Shown: positions 7,870-14,859 of the stretch, in pieces | Position numbering within the stretch: the first letter of the stretch is position 1 | Layout: each line of letters opens with the position of its first letter | Source of the DNA: an uncultured Flavobacteriales bacterium | Lineage (GTDB): Bacteria > Bacteroidota > Bacteroidia > Flavobacteriales > Flavobacteriaceae | NCBI GenBank assembly: GCA_913009535.1 | Contig: CAJVXR010000026.1 | Location: 1 to 15,764, forward strand | DNA length: 15,764 nucleotides | Reading direction: 5' to 3' | Program-made: the position numbers and the translations under genes | The notes under the pieces: generated by a model | Database searches by the model: none | What the model saw: the letters and a program-made list of their open reading frames with translations, nothing else | Told to the model about the DNA's origin: nothing

Positions 7870-8319
7870 TTGGAAGGATTTGTAGAATGGGGTTATTTAG
7901 GCTTGTTTATAGCTAGTTTTTTAGGAGCTACAATAATACCTTTTAGTTCAGAGGTTGTTTTTAGTCTCTTAATTATAAATGGTTACGATATAAAAGTAAG
8001 TCTTTTCGTCGCTACTATTGGAAATTGGCTAGGTGGACTAAGCAGTTATTTTCTAGGTAGATTAGGAAAATGGGAGACTTTAGAAAAGTATTTTAAACTA
8101 AAAAAAGAAAAGATCTATAAGTTTAAAACTAAGATCGACAAATGGGGTAGTTTATTGGCTTTCTTTTGCTGGCTTCCTATAATTGGTGATCCAATTGCAG
8201 TTAGCTTGGGGTTTTTTAGAACTAATTACATATTAGTAGCAGTCTGGATGTTTATAGGTAAAATACTAAGATATTTAATCTGGGCTCTTATTACTTACTG
8301 GGGTGCTTCTATAGTGTAA
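7870..8319 (+). CDS. yqaA: YqaA-family (DedA/VTT-like) inner-membrane protein
   Basis: This 149-residue polytopic protein aligns over its whole length with E. coli YqaA (about 142 residues). Conserved points are FLGATIIPFSSEVV (17-30), ATIGNWLGGL (48-57), WLPIIGD (101-107) and GKILRY (130-135). Hydrophobic segments lie at about 9-37, 42-62, 93-115 and 119-147. The DedA superfamily is linked to lipid-carrier or phospholipid translocation, but YqaA itself has no settled function. The start is TTG at 7870: an in-frame TAA lies directly before it (7867-7869), and the first internal Met is at residue 127, inside the conserved core. The stop is one base away from the stop of the convergent isochorismatase-like gene. 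The long divergent spacer to the helicase gene (7684-7869) must hold its promoter, but I see no clear one. Confidence 0.88.
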   Translation: MEGFVEWGYLGLFIASFLGATIIPFSSEVVFSLLIINGYDIKVSLFVATIGNWLGGLSSYFLGRLGKWETLEKYFKLKKEKIYKFKTKIDKWGSLLAFFCWLPIIGDPIAVSLGFFRTNYILVAVWMFIGKILRYLIWALITYWGASIV

Positions 8320-8320
8320 A

Positions 8321-8902
8321 TTATAGATTTAGAGAACTAAATAATTCTTCTGAGGATAAGATTGTAGCAAATTCTTCATTCAAATTAGCTAAGGAAATAT
8401 TGTAAATAACTTCACAGTCAATCATCTTTCCATCTAATCCAATTGTATTGTAAGCAGCCGTAGCATCAGAAATTAGATAAGTATCATATCCTAAGTTACC
8501 AGACATTCTAGCTGTAGATGAGATGCAGTGATTTGTAGTCATTCCTACTATTACTAATTTTTTTATATTTTGATCCTTTAATAAAGTCTCTAGATTAGTT
8601 CCAATAAAGCCACTATTTACATGTTTGGTTAATACAGTCTCATTTTTTTGTGGTAAAACATAATCATTAAATAAGAACCCAGGCTTGGATTCATGAAGCT
8701 TAGAACTAGGGTCTATTGAACTATGTCTAATATGTATAACAGGTAGATTTAAATCTCTCCATTTATTTAATATTAATCCACATACTTTTTCTGCATTTAA
8801 ATTATTCCTTTTAATCCCTGGATAGTCTTTATCTAAAAAAGCTTTCTGAACATCTACTATTAAAAGAGCAGTCATTGTATTTTGAAAATTAGTTGATTTC
8901 AT
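8321..8902 (-). CDS. Isochorismatase-like cysteine hydrolase
   Basis: The 193-residue protein has the isochorismatase-like hydrolase fold. The catalytic triad is visible: D17 in ALLIVDVQ, K93 in LTKHVNSGF and C126 in GMTTNHCISST. The motif order, spacing and GTNLE (101-105) are characteristic. Members hydrolyse amides such as nicotinamide, ureidoacrylate or carbamates; the sequence does not single out a substrate. It lacks the longer N-terminal layout of isochorismatase proper. The upstream HAD phosphatase stop is only 3 bases from this start, so the two are almost certainly co-transcribed and perhaps translationally coupled. Translation could also begin at M10 (8873-8875), just before the first beta strand; I kept the longer frame because of the tight spacing to the upstream gene. 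Cytoplasmic. Confidence 0.88.
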   Translation of the reverse strand: MKSTNFQNTMTALLIVDVQKAFLDKDYPGIKRNNLNAEKVCGLILNKWRDLNLPVIHIRHSSIDPSSKLHESKPGFLFNDYVLPQKNETVLTKHVNSGFIGTNLETLLKDQNIKKLVIVGMTTNHCISSTARMSGNLGYDTYLISDATAAYNTIGLDGKMIDCEVIYNISLANLNEEFATILSSEELFSSLNL

Positions 8903-8905
8903 AAA

Positions 8906-9568
8906 TTAGGATTTAAAAAGGTGTTTTATTTTATTAAAAGAAATTTGATTTAGGTTTTGTATAGTTAAATCAGCATTAGTATAGTCTTGGTTTTTTGAAT
9001 GGTAACTATTAAACCCAACGCAGTATATACCGGCTGAATTAGCTGCTTTTATACCATTTGTAGAATCTTCAATTACCAAACATTCTTCTTTTTTAAAACC
9101 TGAAGCTTTAGCAGCATTTATAAATATTTCAGGATGTGGCTTAGATGCTTTTAAATCAGCTCCACTTAGTTTTGCTATAAAGTATTTGTTTAGTTCAAAT
9201 TTGTTGAAAATATTATTAATTGTAAACATCGATGCAGAGGAGGCTAACACCAATTTTAATCCATTTTCAGTATAGTCTTTAATAAGATCTAAAACGCCAT
9301 CAATTAACTGAAAATTTGAATCGTATTCAAAGATGTTTTTAAAATATTTTCTCTTTAAAAGGACAAGCTCTTTCGGCTCTTGAGTCAAATTAAAGTCTTT
9401 ACAAAGTGTTTCACAAATTTTTAATGTTGACTGACCTGTAAAAGATTCAAATAAAGTTTCAGGAACCTCAATATTAACCTCTTTAAACATTTTATAATAT
9501 GCTTTTTTATGAAGGGGTTCACTATCAACAATTACGCCGTCCATATCAAATAAAATAGCCTTTAGCAT
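8906..9568 (-). CDS. HAD-superfamily hydrolase, beta-phosphoglucomutase/sugar-phosphatase-like
   Basis: This 220-residue protein is a subfamily I HAD phosphatase with an alpha-helical cap. Motif I is FDMDGVIVDSE, with nucleophile D8 and acid/base D10. Motif II is a Ser in LASSAS (109-114), motif III is K143 in SKPHPEIF, and motif IV is IEDSTNG with E167 and D168 for magnesium. The cap covers about 16-85. The DSEPLH run and helical cap place it near beta-phosphoglucomutase, 2-deoxyglucose-6-phosphatase and similar small-metabolite phosphatases. The true substrate is unknown, and mutase activity cannot be claimed without the substrate-binding residues being checked. It is the first gene of a two-gene operon with the isochorismatase-like hydrolase. 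A -7 promoter element lies 17 bases before its start. Confidence 0.9.
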   Translation of the reverse strand: MLKAILFDMDGVIVDSEPLHKKAYYKMFKEVNIEVPETLFESFTGQSTLKICETLCKDFNLTQEPKELVLLKRKYFKNIFEYDSNFQLIDGVLDLIKDYTENGLKLVLASSASMFTINNIFNKFELNKYFIAKLSGADLKASKPHPEIFINAAKASGFKKEECLVIEDSTNGIKAANSAGIYCVGFNSYHSKNQDYTNADLTIQNLNQISFNKIKHLFKS

Positions 9569-9584
9569 TGGTCTGTTTTTTTAG

Positions 9585-9592
9585 CAAAATTA
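9585..9592 (-). promoter_or_regulatory. -7 promoter element of the HAD/isochorismatase operon
   Basis: The minus strand reads TAATTTTG, matching TAnnTTTG exactly. It ends 16 bases before the start codon of the HAD gene, which predicts a leader of only about 10-15 bases. No TTG is evident at -33. Confidence 0.5.
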
Positions 9593-9663
9593 TAGTAATT
9601 AAATTTAAATAAAAACATATAACGTATATTAGTAACTGACCTTAAAACGAAACTACAACTTTT

Positions 9664-10488
9664 ATGAAAAAGTTACTTTCCTTCATTGTTATTATAATAT
9701 TAATAACTATTATTTCTTGTAAAAATGATTCTAATAATTCTGAATCTGTAATTCCTGGAAATGACCCGAACTTCACTATTATCGCTCATACAGATATTGG
9801 TTTTACAGCAACAAATCGAAAAGTAGTAGTTTTTGGAATACCTATTTATGCTTATTATGACGTGGAAGATTCAAAACTACTTCATGCTGCTAATATTATG
9901 GCTCAATATTTAGATAATGATGAAAATGGAGTTGTCGATAATTCATTACTACTTACAACATTACTAAACAATGATGCATCTCTTTTTATGTGGAAATCTG
10001 AATCTCAAATAAATCTCAACGCTCAAGACTTAGGCGCTGACGAATCAATTCCTGTATGGCATACAAATGGACAAACAGGACAGTTTGATGCAGCTCTAGA
10101 AGAAGTTTGGCATGTAATCACTTATTCTGGATATAGAGATGCTTATCCTGAAATATTTGGAGAAAACACAGAAACAGCTCTAACCAATGCAATGGATATA
10201 GCTAGAGGTGGAAATTTCACAAGTATTCCAGAAAACTATCCTAATAACGCATGGTACACCTATGATGACGAAACATGCGATTATAAGTGTATGGCTACAG
10301 AATATATTTATTGGGGAATGACCTCTATTTTAGGTGCTCAAGAAAATAGATTAAATGAAATATCACAAGAATGGGATTTAAACACGAGAATTTTAGTTGA
10401 AAATATAGATACTTCAATTTACGCTCTTTTAACTAACCCTTTATATAAATTCCCTTCAATATTACCTGATGGAAGCTACATGCAATAG
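9664..10488 (+). CDS. Uncharacterised lipoprotein with EF-hand-like loop and possible metal site
   Basis: The 274 residues begin with a lipoprotein signal peptide (hydrophobic 5-18, lipobox ending IIS before Cys19), so it should be anchored in the envelope. I do not recognise a named family. D84-N-D86-E-N88-G-V-V-D92 resembles the first part of an EF-hand or dockerin calcium loop but lacks the acidic residue at position 12. A conserved-looking core follows: E146-E-V-W-H150, then GYRDAYPEIFG (156-166), MDIARGG (177-183), a NAWYTYDDETCDYKC stretch with C205 and C209, and ATEYIYWG (211-218). The spacing of E147, H150 and E213 would allow a metal site of zincin type, but there is no HExxH. The Cys pair could form a disulfide. 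It ends 6 bases from the convergent GNAT gene. The reading frame is clearly real; the function is unknown. Confidence 0.85.
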   Translation: MKKLLSFIVIIILITIISCKNDSNNSESVIPGNDPNFTIIAHTDIGFTATNRKVVVFGIPIYAYYDVEDSKLLHAANIMAQYLDNDENGVVDNSLLLTTLLNNDASLFMWKSESQINLNAQDLGADESIPVWHTNGQTGQFDAALEEVWHVITYSGYRDAYPEIFGENTETALTNAMDIARGGNFTSIPENYPNNAWYTYDDETCDYKCMATEYIYWGMTSILGAQENRLNEISQEWDLNTRILVENIDTSIYALLTNPLYKFPSILPDGSYMQ

Positions 10489-10494
10489 AGTCAA

Positions 10495-11016
10495 TTATTT
10501 AATTTTAATTTGAAATAAGCAAACCGTAGAATTGTGATAATGCGATGGAAGGTCTAAAGTATCTTTTAACTTAGATAACCCTAAGAAATCAAAACCGCAT
10601 TTTTTGTAGTAATTGATAAGTGCTAGGTTTTCTCCCACAGTATCCATACGTACGTATTTTTTCTTGTTTGCTTTAGCATAATTAACAGACCATTCTATGA
10701 TTTCTTTGACTAAATAATTTCCTCTAAATTCTGGTGATGTAGAAATACGATGAATATATATAGCAGGATCTTGGTTTAATTCTAACCAAATCTGAGGATC
10801 AGCATAAGATATTGAAAATACACAAGCTACTTCGGTATCAATTAATATTTTCCAATGTCTTTTTTCTATTATTTCTCTTTCAATTAATTGTCTCTCTATT
10901 ACTGGCCATGGAACAGCTGATTTTTTTATTTGATAGTCTGTTGCTTTTTTGTACAGTTTAGCTATAGTATCTATATCATTAGCTTGACTATTATGTATTT
11001 CTATATTTTTAAACAT
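10495..11016 (-). CDS. GNAT-family N-acetyltransferase
   Basis: This 173-residue protein is a single GNAT domain, transferring an acyl group from acyl-CoA to an amine. The central beta strand IYIHRISTSPEFRG (87-100) leads into the CoA pyrophosphate loop, here E96-F-R-G-N-Y-L, which lacks the second Gly of the usual R/QxxGxG/A motif. The following helix and the strand KKKYVRMDT lead to GENLALINYYKKCGFDFLG, the C-terminal motif containing the usual Asn and Tyr. The N-terminal part, about 10-55, is helical and holds the variable acceptor site. Substrate is unknown. It lies 50 bases downstream of the FAD oxidoreductase gene on the same strand, so co-transcription is possible but not certain. Confidence 0.85.
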   Translation of the reverse strand: MFKNIEIHNSQANDIDTIAKLYKKATDYQIKKSAVPWPVIERQLIEREIIEKRHWKILIDTEVACVFSISYADPQIWLELNQDPAIYIHRISTSPEFRGNYLVKEIIEWSVNYAKANKKKYVRMDTVGENLALINYYKKCGFDFLGLSKLKDTLDLPSHYHNSTVCLFQIKIK

Positions 11017-11066
11017 ATTCTTAATTATATAATCGAACTGTTTTTATTTAAAAGGCATGTAGTAGC

Positions 11067-12653
11067 TTATTTGTATATTTTTTTCATGAAATCAATTCTA
11101 GTAATGGCAGTAGCAGTTATTAAACCTGAAAAAAGAGCACCTCCTACGCCTGCGCTTACAATATCCTGACCAGTTAAATACAAACCTTTAATTGGGGTTT
11201 TAGGTTTTAAAAACTTTTGATTAAATCTTTCTGGAGTATGATCTATACCATATAACTCCCCTTTATCGTAGTTAACAAAATTCTTAGTAGTTAATGGACT
11301 AGATAACTCATAATGATCTATATGCTCTCTTAAATGAGGGAGCTGTTTAAATAAATGTTCTAACAATCTTTTTGATATAACTTCTTTATAATCTTCATAA
11401 GATTCACCTCTTTTTTTCCATGAAGTTCCTTCCCATTTAGCAAAGCTTTCATAAGGAAGTAATGTTATTACATCTATTGTACTTGTATTTGGATATCTTG
11501 AATCCCAAGATGGATCTTTAGCAGATGGAAAAGAAATGTAAACAAGTGGAAATTCATTCTCTTGATCTTCAAGGTAGTTTTTAACAGATGTGTCATGATC
11601 TGTTTTTTCTGGATAAATCCATATGTTGTGTTTAGGTAGCTTAAGATCCTTTGCACTAGCTTTTAGACCAATGTATAGGCATCCATGAGCAACAGATGGT
11701 TTAACAGACTTTAGATTGTCTTTAAATCCATACTTTACATTAAGCTTATCACTAATTAATTTGTTGTATGTATTAAAAACACCAACTCCACTTATTATTA
11801 ATTTGGAGAAAAACTTTTTTCCATCTTCCATTAATACACCAACCGCACTATTATTTTCTACTATAATTTCTTTAACCTCAGCTCTTATAATAATTTTTCC
11901 TTTCGATTTTTCAATCACAGGGTTAATTGTATTAACGATTTCTGAAGACCCTCCTATTGGAAAACTCCCACCTTTGAAGTAATGTTTAACTACAGAGGCA
12001 TGCATTGCAAAACTACTCTGTTTGGGAGGTAAACCGTAATCGCCGTATTGAGCAGTTAAAACTTTAATAAGTTCTTCATTTTTGGTTAATGAACTTATTA
12101 CCTCATAAGTGGTTTTTGAAGAGTATTGTAAATACTTTTTTCTAATAAAGTAACCTAGTAGAGAACTTATAAAACTTGGTAATGCTTTTTCTATATAAAA
12201 ACCTTTCATTGACTTATTACAATCAAAAACCATTTGAATATAATTTTTAATAGCTTCAGAGTCATCTGGAAAATAGGAATTGAGTTTGTTTTTAAAATTC
12301 TCTACCCCTTTTACAAAATCATAAGTTTTATCTCCAATCACGATCCTATCATAAATCTCACCCATATCCTCCCATTTAAGATTGTTATCGGAGACATAAT
12401 CAAACATTTTTCTAATCGGACTATTTAAATTCTGAACCTCACCTATATAATGAATACCAACATCCCACTCGTAACCTTTTCTTTTAAAGACGTGAGTAAA
12501 CCCTCCCGCAACGTAGTGTCTTTCTAAAACGAGTACTTTTTTTCCTTCTTTTGCAAGTAATGCAGCCGTAGTTAAGCTACCCATACCAGATCCAATTATG
12601 ATTGCATCATAATTATCATCAAAATCAATTATTTTTTTATATGACTCAACCAT
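11067..12653 (-). CDS. FAD-dependent oxidoreductase of the RetSat/CrtI (phytoene desaturase-like) family
   Basis: The 528 residues fit the carotenoid isomerase, CrtI and retinol saturase superfamily. The dinucleotide-binding site is AIIIGSGMGSLTTAALLAKE (17-36), ending at E44 in the ribose-binding LVLERH. Next come GGFTHVFKRKGYEWDVG (50-66) and GIHYIG (66-71), a signature of the RetSat branch. GGSFPIGGSSEIV (around 229-241) also matches RetSat. Near the C-terminus, GLYLTGQDIVSAGVGGALFSG is the FAD-closing motif. The family saturates or isomerises polyene chains: all-trans-retinol, carotenoid precursors or related isoprenoids. No other carotenoid gene (crtB, crtZ, blh) is in the window, so the substrate is not defined. 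There is no signal peptide; such enzymes often associate with membranes. A GNAT gene follows. Confidence 0.87.
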   Translation of the reverse strand: MVESYKKIIDFDDNYDAIIIGSGMGSLTTAALLAKEGKKVLVLERHYVAGGFTHVFKRKGYEWDVGIHYIGEVQNLNSPIRKMFDYVSDNNLKWEDMGEIYDRIVIGDKTYDFVKGVENFKNKLNSYFPDDSEAIKNYIQMVFDCNKSMKGFYIEKALPSFISSLLGYFIRKKYLQYSSKTTYEVISSLTKNEELIKVLTAQYGDYGLPPKQSSFAMHASVVKHYFKGGSFPIGGSSEIVNTINPVIEKSKGKIIIRAEVKEIIVENNSAVGVLMEDGKKFFSKLIISGVGVFNTYNKLISDKLNVKYGFKDNLKSVKPSVAHGCLYIGLKASAKDLKLPKHNIWIYPEKTDHDTSVKNYLEDQENEFPLVYISFPSAKDPSWDSRYPNTSTIDVITLLPYESFAKWEGTSWKKRGESYEDYKEVISKRLLEHLFKQLPHLREHIDHYELSSPLTTKNFVNYDKGELYGIDHTPERFNQKFLKPKTPIKGLYLTGQDIVSAGVGGALFSGLITATAITRIDFMKKIYK

Positions 12654-12788
12654 GGTTATGAAATTAAATATTAATACTAAATATAGTAAAACAAGCTACT
12701 TTTTCAATTGTAAATTGAAAATTAGTAATTGAATTAAATTTAGTTAAAAAAAATATGTTTTGTAAATTAATTATTTAATATTACAATT

Positions 12789-13178
12789 ATGAAAATATGC
12801 AATAAACTAGAAGGTGAATATAAATCATTTCATAAAAATGGTAAATTACAGCAACATGGTTATTATAAAGAGGATAAAAAAGATGGACCGTGGAAGATAT
12901 ATAAAGATAATGGTCAATTAGAACAAGAGGTTAATTGGAAAGAAGATAAACAGCACGGAGTAACTAAATTCTATAATGAAAATGGTCAATTAGAATTAGA
13001 AGAAAATTTAATATTTGGCAAACGAGAAGGCTCTTTAAAGTGGTTTCATGAAAATGGAAAAGTATCCAGAGAAGGTAATTACACAGATAATAAAAAAAAT
13101 GGGATATTTAAATATTATGATGAAAATGGTAAGTTAGAAAAAGAAATTTTATATAAATTTGGAGATATTGAAATTTAA
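12789..13178 (+). CDS. MORN-repeat (YwqK-like) protein with five 24-residue repeats
   Basis: The 129-residue protein is made almost entirely of five repeats of exactly 24 residues, starting at G9, G33, G57, G81 and G105. Each follows the pattern G-x-x-K-x-[FYH]-x-x-N-G-[KQ]-[LV], then a polar strand and a charged turn such as KEDKKD or KEDKQH. This is the MORN_2 type of beta-hairpin repeat. Databases often label such proteins 'YwqK family antitoxin', but no toxin gene is next to it and I do not infer one. It has no signal peptide, so it should be cytoplasmic. It lies 20 bases before the pterin carbinolamine dehydratase gene and is probably co-transcribed. A near-match to the -7 element (TATGTTTTG, 12754-12762, one base too long) has a TTG 22 bases upstream. 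Confidence 0.88.
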   Translation: MKICNKLEGEYKSFHKNGKLQQHGYYKEDKKDGPWKIYKDNGQLEQEVNWKEDKQHGVTKFYNENGQLELEENLIFGKREGSLKWFHENGKVSREGNYTDNKKNGIFKYYDENGKLEKEILYKFGDIEI

Positions 13179-13198
13179 ACATCAAAAAAAAGACAAAA

Positions 13199-13489
13199 AT
13201 GAAAAAACTAACAGATCTTGAAATAGAAAAAAAAATAGAATCTTTACAAGATTGGGATTTTTACGAAAATGGTTTACACACGGACTTTGAATTTGATAAT
13301 TTTAAAGATTGCATGTCTGCCATGAATAGAATTGCTTTTGAATGTGAAGCTCTAAACCATCATCCCGAGTGGAAGAATACCTACAACAAGCTAGATATTA
13401 AGCTAACAACTCACGATGCAGGTGGAGTAACGTTATTAGATTTTAAATTAGCTACCATTATTAATCAGATTGTTGAAGTTGAAGAATAG
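13199..13489 (+). CDS. phhB: Pterin-4-alpha-carbinolamine dehydratase (PCD/DCoH family)
   Basis: At 96 residues this is the normal size of the family. The signature runs from E50 through N53-H54-H55-P56-E57-W58 to the T-T-H72-D73-A-G-G turn, with both active-site His regions intact. The enzyme dehydrates 4a-hydroxytetrahydrobiopterin, formed by aromatic amino acid hydroxylases, so that the pterin can be recycled. Homologues in bacteria without a hydroxylase have been proposed to serve other pterin pathways, such as molybdopterin. No phenylalanine hydroxylase gene is in this window, so the pathway here is open. It follows the MORN-repeat gene by 20 bases on the same strand. Family assignment is strong; the gene symbol is by homology only. 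Confidence 0.9.
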   Translation: MKKLTDLEIEKKIESLQDWDFYENGLHTDFEFDNFKDCMSAMNRIAFECEALNHHPEWKNTYNKLDIKLTTHDAGGVTLLDFKLATIINQIVEVEE

Positions 13490-13531
13490 CTAAATAACTG
13501 TCAATAGAAAATACTCAAAAAAAGCTGTTAG

Positions 13532-14191
13532 CTACCTGTTTCCCTCCCATTCTGCATGGAACTGATCTAAGTACTCAGTCATAAATTGGTGACGCTCTTT
13601 TGCAATTTTCTTTCCAGTTTTTGTATTCATTTTATCTGAAAGTAAAAGCAGTTTTTCATAGAAATGATTAATTGTTGGTGCTGTAGAATTTTTATACTCA
13701 TTTTTACTCATTTTTAAGTTTGGTTTAATTGAAGGATCAAAGAGTTTTCTGTTTTTAAATCCACCATAATTAAAACAACGTGCAATTCCTATAGCCCCTA
13801 TAGCATCTAATCTATCTGCATCTTGAACAACATCTAGTTCGATAGAGTTAGTTTTATTATTGGTTTCTAAAGATTTATTAAATGAAATATTATTAATGAT
13901 GTCAATTACACTATTAATAACAAAGCTATCTACATTGTGTTGGACTAAAAATTTTCTAGCAACTCTTGGAGCAATATTGTCATCTCCATTATGAAATTTA
14001 CTATCTGCAATATCATGCAAAAGAGCACCTAAAGCGACAATATATAGATCAACACTTTCACTTTTAGCAATTAATCTTGCATTATTGTAAACACGTAAAG
14101 TATGGAACCAATCGTGCCCTGACTCAGCATTCTTTAAAGTCTCTTTTACAAAGTCTTTTGTAGCTTCAATTATAGTCTCTTTTTTACTCAT
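13532..14191 (-). CDS. HD-domain phosphohydrolase (YedJ-like)
   Basis: The 219 residues contain a complete HD metal site. H30 lies in the GHDWFHTLRV segment, H59-D60 in ALLHDIADSKF, and D124 in VVQDADRLDAIGAIG. An additional H26 lies close to the first ligand. The length and the QDADRLDAIGAIGIAR block place it with E. coli YedJ and related small HD hydrolases, which act on phosphate esters or nucleotides with divalent metal. No partner domain (GGDEF, RelA, response regulator) is attached, so it is not a second-messenger enzyme by architecture. It converges on the pterin dehydratase gene, 42 bases apart. Cytoplasmic. The substrate is unknown. Confidence 0.9.
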   Translation of the reverse strand: MSKKETIIEATKDFVKETLKNAESGHDWFHTLRVYNNARLIAKSESVDLYIVALGALLHDIADSKFHNGDDNIAPRVARKFLVQHNVDSFVINSVIDIINNISFNKSLETNNKTNSIELDVVQDADRLDAIGAIGIARCFNYGGFKNRKLFDPSIKPNLKMSKNEYKNSTAPTINHFYEKLLLLSDKMNTKTGKKIAKERHQFMTEYLDQFHAEWEGNR

Positions 14192-14235
14192 AAGGTTGAA
14201 TTACATCTTATTATTAAACACTAAGTTAAAAAATA

Positions 14236-14263
14236 AAAAAAAGCCTCCTAGTGGAAGCTTTTT
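14236..14263 (-). terminator. Intrinsic terminator of the NTF2-like lipoprotein gene
   Basis: On the minus strand an AAAAAGCTTCC arm, loop ACTA and GGAGGCTTTTT arm pair over 11 positions with one mismatch and run into a longer T-tract. It lies about 20 bases after the stop of the lipoprotein gene and upstream of the HD gene, so it separates these two same-strand genes. Confidence 0.85.
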
Positions 14264-14283
14264 ATTTATAAAACAGATAAAGA

Positions 14284-14778
14284 TTATTTAGCTGCAGAAG
14301 CACGTTTAGATTGTGTCCAAGAAACTAGCTTTCCATCTTTAATTTGGTACCATTCTTCGAAAATACCACTAGATCCAGTAAATCGTGCATTAACATACTC
14401 ACCCCATTTGTTAGAGTCTGGTTTAACAGAAAAGGCATAGTTAACAGTCCAATTCCATTCTCCACCATTTTCAACTACAGATTCTTGATAATCATCTTGA
14501 ACCATCTTAACAAATGCATCTCCACCTGTTAAAACTCTTCCGTCTTCTAATAATAATTCAGCATCATCAGAAATTAATGATTTTAAAGTATCGTAATCTC
14601 TCATCTTCCAAGCTTTGTCTATAGACATGACAAAATCAACAGATTCTTGACTACCCATAGTTACTTTTTCTCCTTCAGTAGAAGTAAATCCGTTTGAGAC
14701 TACTTCACATGTATGATCAGCATTATTGCAAGAAAATGTTAGAAGCACTAATGAAAATAATAAAATATAATTTTTCAT
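14284..14778 (-). CDS. Lipoprotein with NTF2/SnoaL-like domain
   Basis: This 164-residue protein has a lipoprotein signal (hydrophobic 4-15, lipobox ending TFS before Cys17) and a second Cys at 24. The mature part, about 45-160, reads as an NTF2-like alpha+beta barrel: a helix SVDFVMSIDKAWKMRDYDTL (47-66), then strand-turn DDAELLLEDGRVLTGGDAF typical of SnoaL-like proteins, then strands ending FEEWYQIKDGKLVSWTQSK. The fold can be an enzyme or a binding scaffold, and no catalytic residues can be assigned here. It is probably envelope-anchored. It appears monocistronic, with a strong terminator just downstream and an 81-base A/T-rich upstream region with no clear -7 element. Confidence 0.85.
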   Translation of the reverse strand: MKNYILLFSLVLLTFSCNNADHTCEVVSNGFTSTEGEKVTMGSQESVDFVMSIDKAWKMRDYDTLKSLISDDAELLLEDGRVLTGGDAFVKMVQDDYQESVVENGGEWNWTVNYAFSVKPDSNKWGEYVNARFTGSSGIFEEWYQIKDGKLVSWTQSKRASAAK

Positions 14779-14859
14779 AATAATAAATTTAAGTTAGTTA
14801 GCAATTTATAAAAAATTTAAAGAGATCTATTTATTAAAGATTATTATTTGTAGAATATA

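Noticed and set aside
10930..11169. A 79-residue open frame on the plus strand over the GNAT and FAD oxidoreductase gene ends
   Set aside because: It is antisense to two well-supported genes and shows no domain or sensible composition of its own.
12789..13178. Reading the MORN-repeat gene as the antitoxin of a toxin-antitoxin pair
   Set aside because: The neighbour is a clear pterin dehydratase, not a toxin. The YwqK label is an annotation habit and is not evidence of function.
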